Source: Gremmenia infestans (lineage: Eukaryota; Ascomycota; Leotiomycetes; Helotiales; Hamatocanthoscyphaceae). Taken from it: DNA of 64,000 bases. A program made the translations under genes and the position numbers. A model generated the notes under the pieces. It did no database searches. It worked only from the letters and a program-made list of their open reading frames with translations, and was not told the DNA's origin. Location of the stretch: positions 620,001 to 684,000 of the forward strand of contig JAFEVB010000036.1 of the NCBI GenBank assembly GCA_032629725.1. Direction: 5' to 3'. This document shows positions 57,851 to 64,000 of the stretch, piece after piece (the stretch's first letter is position 1; each line of letters opens with the position of its first letter).

Positions 57851-60687
57851 TGCTTTAGACACGGTTTTCATGAACAACATAATGCTTCGCGTTGAAACCC
57901 TCGGGGTGTTGTTCAAAGAGTCAGATCCATACCTCTGCCTAGTATTTCAACGCTTGCCTGGCTAACATCACATTAGGTACTTACAGCTCGCCGATTGAAA
58001 CCCAAAGAATTCACAGATCGCTGACGTGCACCAACATACCCGAGTCCTCAAACACATGATTCCATTCTACCTACATCTCTACACTATCGAACGTATCGAC
58101 ACTTCAACAACCTCCCAAACCAGTCATCCTAAAAGATTTTCTCTATTCACCATATCAGCGGATTCGGTGGCTCTGCCTCTAACCCTCGGACCGCTACATT
58201 GCCACCCTTTCAACACAAATCACACTTCCCCCACCAATCTACATCCAACGACATCCCATACTCGCAAGATAGACATCAGCGTGTTTTTGTAGCTAGCAAT
58301 GTAATTTAAGCAAGAGTTTCAATTCTTCCAACCCTCGCGCAGTGAGTGATGTGGCAAATGGTTCACTCGATATCCTTAATTAAGTGAATCAAGCATATAC
58401 CACAAGATTATTCACAGCTTCGTGCAATGAGCAAGAACCAAACATTCCCTGTGACCTCTCCAACCAGTCCCTTTCAATCATAGTCCAGACATAGACGCAT
58501 TGCAGCATGAAGCGTTGCGGAGACCGCCTCACTGCTTCCTCACGACTCACTCTTCTTAATCTTCCCCTTAGGCCAATACTAATTCAACACTTCCCTTATA
58601 TTCCCTCTCTACCTATTTATCGCTACACCCTACAAGCAGTCTTAAATATTCCACGCGTAGCACCGCGCTGCCTTTTAATTATCACTTCACGTATCACTAA
58701 TGAATGAATCTCCCCATCGCACGCTGCATTACTCTGTACAACTTTCAAACCACATCACTTCACTTCAGACCCCATCCTTTCCAGCCTCAATCAACCGCCG
58801 CGGCTATCCATCTTGCTCTCTCGAAGTCCAAACGATTTGCCATGGAAGAAATAGTTCTTGATCAGGCCTTGAAGTCGGTCGATGCTCCAGTCCGGCATGT
58901 TCAAATGACTGGTTATATCTATATAAGCTTAACTTCAATTTGAAGCCATAGTGATGTTTGAAGGAAGCGCAAATTTAGAGGACGGAGGTATAGTATCATA
59001 TGAAGTCGCCAGTCAACGTCAGTGTCAGTGTCAGTAAATCCATTAATTCAGCATGCAACGCAACGCCTTCCCGGAAGAGAAACAGTTATGGAGAGACGTA
59101 TACGTACAACACATCCAGTGCCCACTATTCCAACCGCGCACGCCCTCCCTTCTCCCCCATAAAACAGTCCAGGAACAGAGATTCATACCGGCAACGGCAA
59201 GGGAGTGATGGGGCTGAAAGTGGAAGAGATTCCCTGACAGATATATAGGAAAGCGAGAAACACTCACCGCTGTCCTATCACTAGGCCGTCTATATAGAAG
59301 GGAGCGAGTGTATGGTGCCTTGATGAGCAAAAGCAAAGGAACTAAGCTCTCTCTCTCTCTTCAGAGAGGTGCGAGTCCCTACTCTCCCTATCTCGAACCC
59401 GTGACTAAACAACGCAACGCAACCCCACCGAACCAAATGTATATCCGTATTCGCGGCGGAGAGCTCTACATATAGCCTACGAGGACGAAGAAGAAAACGA
59501 AAATGAGGATACCCAATGAAAGAAGTACCTAGAGCGGGAGCTACGAGGTCGCGCTTCCAAATACCGCTCGCTCGAACTCCCTGGTCAGTCTAGAAAAACG
59601 TACCATAGCTGACCTATGCACGGCATGGCACGGCACGGCACGGCCTCTCGAAAACACATGCGTGCCAAGGTACTGTACAGTACTGTAGCTACTTGAAGAT
59701 TCTCGAGCAGCTATACAACTGAATTGTTGATTAGCTGCCAATCAAATGAAAGCCACTATGTCTCCTCGGGGCGGCGGCAGTGCGTCCACGTCCGCAGGAT
59801 GTACTGTTGGCCATGGAGAAGGGTGCGGGAACGTGGATGCCTATCTATACCATTACCAAAGCAAAGCAAAGTCTAATTCATCCGAGAATTCCAATACCAA
59901 AACTCGCCGCATACTATGACAGTATCGCTGAACGTAAAGCACCTAGCTTGCTCAAGTTCAGACCTGACTCCCGAGTGCAATGTATTGAAACATCCATGCC
60001 AGGCTCGACTGATTGTCTTGAGATAAGTAGCAATTCGCAGGAGATTCATACATACATTTGCAAAAGGAATCAAGCAACGTAATAGCAGACAATCGATCGA
60101 CTCCTGATCACCGGTATGCTTAAGCTCAAGTTCCTAGACACGAGACATTCTTTCCGTTTCCCTTTTCACGAAACGACTTGACGACTCCGGGTCGAATGAA
60201 GAAGAGCAGGTGCGCTTGCCGTGAATGCATTGGTAGTATTATTCACCTTGCCGACAAGTTGCTCTCTCCGCAGGATACTGCTTTTCCTTGGTAATATATA
60301 CAGAGTACTGTAAGAACGTGATAGCGTAGAATGGCTGGCTGGCTGCACGTTCATGTATAGGAAGCAGTGCGGAGAATTCGAGATTTTGCATTTCTTGATG
60401 CGTCGTTTTTAGATATCCATCTTGTTCGTAGGTAGGTGATGAGTAGGTAGAATGTAAGAGTGCATGTATACGAAGCATAGTAAAGACTCTTGATGATCAG
60501 AAGAGAAGAGGGGGAGAGAGGAGGTGAGACGAAAGAACCAGGAACTGCTTAAGCAATCATCCATCCATCCATCCATCATCCCATAACCTACCAAGTTACC
60601 GCTTCAATCTACGCCCATGAAGTAGTCAGCTAGGCCAGCCTAGCCATGTACTGCACAGCGTATAAGTACGGCGTATAATTATACGAT

Positions 60688-60742
60688 ACATACCATACCA
60701 TACCATACCTACGTACCCATCCTTTCCCCTTTCCCCTTTCCC
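60688..60742. repeat. (CATAC)n followed by (CCCTTT)n microsatellites
   Basis: Four CATAC units, then a short spacer, then three CCCTTT units. Confidence 0.85.
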
Positions 60743-62081
60743 ATTTCGCAATATAACAGGCGGCTATTCCGCCAACAAGAATGAATTACATCCTAGAATT
60801 AGCTTACTCCACATTCCGTAGATAGTACATATACAAGAGTGAAAAATCTATAATTAGCCCAGAAAACAAGCCACTAAGCCCCTCGGTATTGTATTGCAAA
60901 TACCTATTCGATCGGAGGAATACCGAGAATACGGTACAGTACTGTAAACGAAAGATAGCAGAGGATCACATCCGATTTGAATTCAGCTGAGTTGGAAATA
61001 GACTACAAGCGCAGGATTCCATACCAGGTACTTTACTTCGTAAGTAAAATTTCACTGTACTGTAGGTATTCCGGGCCTACGGTAGGTATCTTGAAGGAGC
61101 GCGTAGCGTAGCGCGTTAACTTACTCCGTATAGCCTACATCTTAAGCTTATAATCCTTCCTTATCACAAGAAATCTCCAACGATGGAAGTTTCGCTTACA
61201 TCTTTAAGTAATGTGGTGTAGTGTAGGAGTTGAAGGATGCGTCTACGGTCTGCGTACGTCGCCGTCTCCAGAAGCGAGGCGAGACGAGGCGAAGGATCAT
61301 GATATGGATACCTAGAGTAGTTCGGACGATAGATGAATTTAGATTTAGGATTCCTTCTAGAAGGCTTCTAGGGCTTCCATGAGTGAGATAAGAAGATCAG
61401 GTCAGGTCAATGTCTCCGAGTGGAGAGTGCGAATCGAAGGATTAATAGAGTTGGTGTTGGGTTGGTGAGTTCGGCTTGAGCCGAGACAAGAGGAGACGCG
61501 AGATCCATTCGTCGAGCTTAGGTACTTGCAATATCCATGCCATGCACGTACAGTACTAGGTATTTTTGATTGGATAAATCGAACAGTACCGTAAACTTAC
61601 TTATAATTATTATTAAACCTGGACAATAGATAGATACAAGCTTGGCATTTCTCCAGTTCAAACTTTAAACGCAAAGCAAAACCCGTATTGTACGGAGCAA
61701 AGCGAAGAAGCTTTGGCATTATTCCAGAATCCACATCGATCCATGATCGATCACGCTTTGAGGTTAGGTCACACAGTCAGTCACACTGCTGACCCTATCT
61801 AAAGCGGGTACTCCTCTGTGAACCAATCAGATCTAAATCAGGTGAGTGGTGATTTATTGGGGGCGGAATTCCCGTGTCGACTCGACATGATCAGGTAAAG
61901 TAATCAGGTAAAAAATGCTTAGGTACACGTAGATTAAAATCAAACGATGGATTGGATGGACTGGACTGGATGAATGGGGAAAGAAATCCGCGATCTACCT
62001 TTTTACCTACCTGTGAAAAAGAAAAGTATGTTGAGATATATGCTAGATATCTTGTTCCAAAAAAAGACTTTTCGAGATATA

Positions 62082-62117
62082 AGTGAGTAAGTGAGTGAGT
62101 GAGTGAGTCAGTCAGTC
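62082..62117. repeat. (GAGT)n / (CAGT)n microsatellite
   Basis: About nine GAGT-like units, with the last copies changed to CAGT. Confidence 0.85.
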
Positions 62118-64000
62118 TTCAGCGAGAACTTGAACGGATGGAAAAGTTAAGATGGACAATCATGAATTGTGTATCTTGAGCCCACCAGCAGCCTCAGCCA
62201 AGCTAGAACATCGGAAGGAAGATTCGAAGAAAGCCATCCATGCCGGCTGGCGTGCCCGGAGGAGCCAAGAGAAGGGTGGAAAGTGGAAGTGGCTTAGCTT
62301 CCAGCCTAGCCGCACAACGGTGGAGTGGAGTGGGGGAGGTCAGCCCAAAGGGGCAAACTTCCAGAAGACAACGCGCATCCTTCTCTGCAAGCCGTAACGC
62401 CACACAGAAGAAATATTCCGAGGGCCGCCCCTCATTGGTCGCTTGCAAGGGTAGACCGTAGATGAGATTGAAATATACGCCATGAGATGTGCCGTGCACA
62501 ATGCGGTGCAGTGCAGTGCGGCGACTTGGCGAGAGGGGAAGCAAGGGGCCACATTAATGCATTCGTTTGACATATTGTTACTTGTAATACAAGAGACGTG
62601 CGTGCCTCTTGTATGGTACATGCGCGACGGTAATCAAATATGGATTCCCTCGCATTCGGAATGAACGACATGAGATGAGGTTGAGGACGACAGGTGAAGT
62701 GAGCTGATCTTCTATACAGTGTGATTGATGTTGGTGAGGGAGAGGTGGACTGAAGCGGCCTTTGTCCTATTGTCCTCGGCAGTTACGTAAAGTTTATTTA
62801 TTCATTTTTTACTACTACTGTACCCTTTCTACACTCACCTCATTCAAAGTTCAACCTCGGGACGGGTGTTTTGAGAACCCCTCATCTGCTGAGGTGAGGG
62901 TTGGTGTTGGGTGCACAGAGTGATCTCCAGCTACACTGCCTATTCTTTCACGCACCATTGGGTGTCACCAGCTTTGCACTGAATTACTTTGTACATTGCA
63001 AGGTTCTCCAGGGTCCCGATTATTACTTCGTAAATAGTACCTTAGCTCCTTGAGATCTGACAGCATGAAAACACACACGCTTGCATCTAACACGGCGCTC
63101 TGGACAAATCAGAGTCAATTAGACCCCGGCCTGGGAAAGAACGTCGATGCATGTTGCCTGTTTAGTTTCGTATACATGACTTCTTGGGGCGCCCTCTTTC
63201 TCGAAATGGTCCTAGTGTTTCCTTCTAGAACATTTCCCTCTGTAGCCAAGCTAGACTATACCCCTGCCTAGTTAGCACCAGCTGGTACTGTAGCTATCAA
63301 ACTCTATACGTACAGAATTCACCCTACCGAGCCTACCTGACTCTACGGTGGCAAAACCCTTCCCGCATCTCATGATAAAGCCGCGGGCAAAAGCTAAAAT
63401 ATACCTGGTTTCGCCGTTCTGCTTAGATCTATCAGTTCCCGAACCTCATCTCGACGGTTTCTAAAATAAATATGGATTTGTCCGGGGATGATATGTCACG
63501 TCCAGCCTCCTCTCACAGTCAAGCCTTCTGATTGGTTGATATGCCTCAACTGACGAGCGGGCGCTACCCTTATCTGTGGATCTGTGGATCAACGTAATAT
63601 GAGACAGCACTACCTAGGTACGCCCGGCAAATGTTGACATGGGTACCTAGGTAGGTATTTGTCCTGCTTGCATTGCTTGGGTATAGGTCGACGCTAGTCT
63701 CACGGGCTCGGCCATGCCGTGCAACCTGGCCTGCTACTCCGTTCTCGAGATAGGCCTAACTCGAGATAAAAGAGTTGAGGAGTCGAGGAGGATCATCAAA
63801 GGGACTCCCGACATGCGTCTGTGTGGCGGCAAATCTTGCGCTAAGAGGTGTACGGAGTAGTACGTACGGGGGGGTAGGTACACTTGAGTTCCCACTAGAC
63901 CGCTACGAGTTGCTACCCAGGTGAATGTGTTCGCCGGTGAATAATGAATACTTAAGTTGTCGCGTACCCAGCCTTGTTCCGATCTCTCTCCTCATTCCAC

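Larger units (their letters stand above)
57851..64000. other. Gene-poor stretch, 6.1 kb, rich in short repeats
   Basis: No ORF above about 113 codons and none with family features. It has copies of the 12-bp palindrome at 59676-59687 and 60935-60946, and TACTCCGTA-type motifs at 61122 and 63851. Microsatellites include (GGCAC)n 59622-59644, (ATCC)n 60557-60577, (CATAC)n 60688-60709, (CCCTTT)n 60721-60742 and (GAGT)n 62082-62117. The start of the next gene may lie beyond the window. Confidence 0.5.

Noticed and set aside
1..64000. Secondary-metabolite cluster, tRNA, 5S rRNA or CRISPR
   Set aside because: I searched by eye for PKS/NRPS motifs, B-box-like GGTTCGA sequences, fungal 5S motifs and regularly spaced repeats, and found none that held up.

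Overview
This window is nuclear DNA of a filamentous ascomycete (Pezizomycotina; a Leotiomycete/Helotiales-like genome is my guess, not shown by the sequence). The evidence is short introns (about 44-161 nt) with GTAAGT/GTATGT-type donors, CTAAC/CTAAT branch sites and CAG/TAG acceptors, plus fungal-only families: Zn2Cys6 regulators, a DUF6536-like membrane protein and a MARVEL membrane protein. I find 22 protein-coding genes and one U2 snRNA gene. No transposon, rRNA, tRNA, CRISPR array or PKS/NRPS gene was recognised. Exon coordinates were worked out by eye from splice signals, reading phase and family conservation; they are not transcript-supported.

Region 1 (0-5.3 kb) holds housekeeping genes: a 5'-truncated sulfite oxidase, GPI11, translin and the U2 snRNA. 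Region 2 (6.4-15.6 kb) holds a PI-PLC-like phosphodiesterase, a conserved fungal protein of unknown function, a secreted intradiol dioxygenase and two small membrane proteins.

Region 3 (15.9-25.7 kb) is the most interesting block. A Zn2Cys6 regulator, an MFS sugar transporter and an SDR of polyol-dehydrogenase type lie in a row on the minus strand. A dihydroxyacetone-synthase-type transketolase is divergent from the SDR across a 676-bp shared promoter. Together they look like an uncharacterised sugar/polyol-catabolic cluster: uptake, oxidation of a polyol or ketose, C2-ketol transfer, and local control. The substrate is unknown.

Region 4 (26.5-36 kb) holds a PGAP4-like Golgi glycosyltransferase, a secreted GH16 glucanase, a large DUF6536-like membrane protein and a second Zn2Cys6 regulator. 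From 36 to 46.7 kb there is only one gene, a MARVEL protein, in about 10.6 kb.

Region 5 (46.7-57.9 kb) is again dense: PSD2-type phosphatidylserine decarboxylase, a PYP1-like HAD phosphatase, coatomer epsilon, an unknown charged protein and a protein kinase with a WW-like N-terminus. The last 6.1 kb has no convincing gene but many microsatellites and short palindromes. A 12-bp palindrome (TACAGTACTGTA) occurs four times in intergenic DNA, far above chance.
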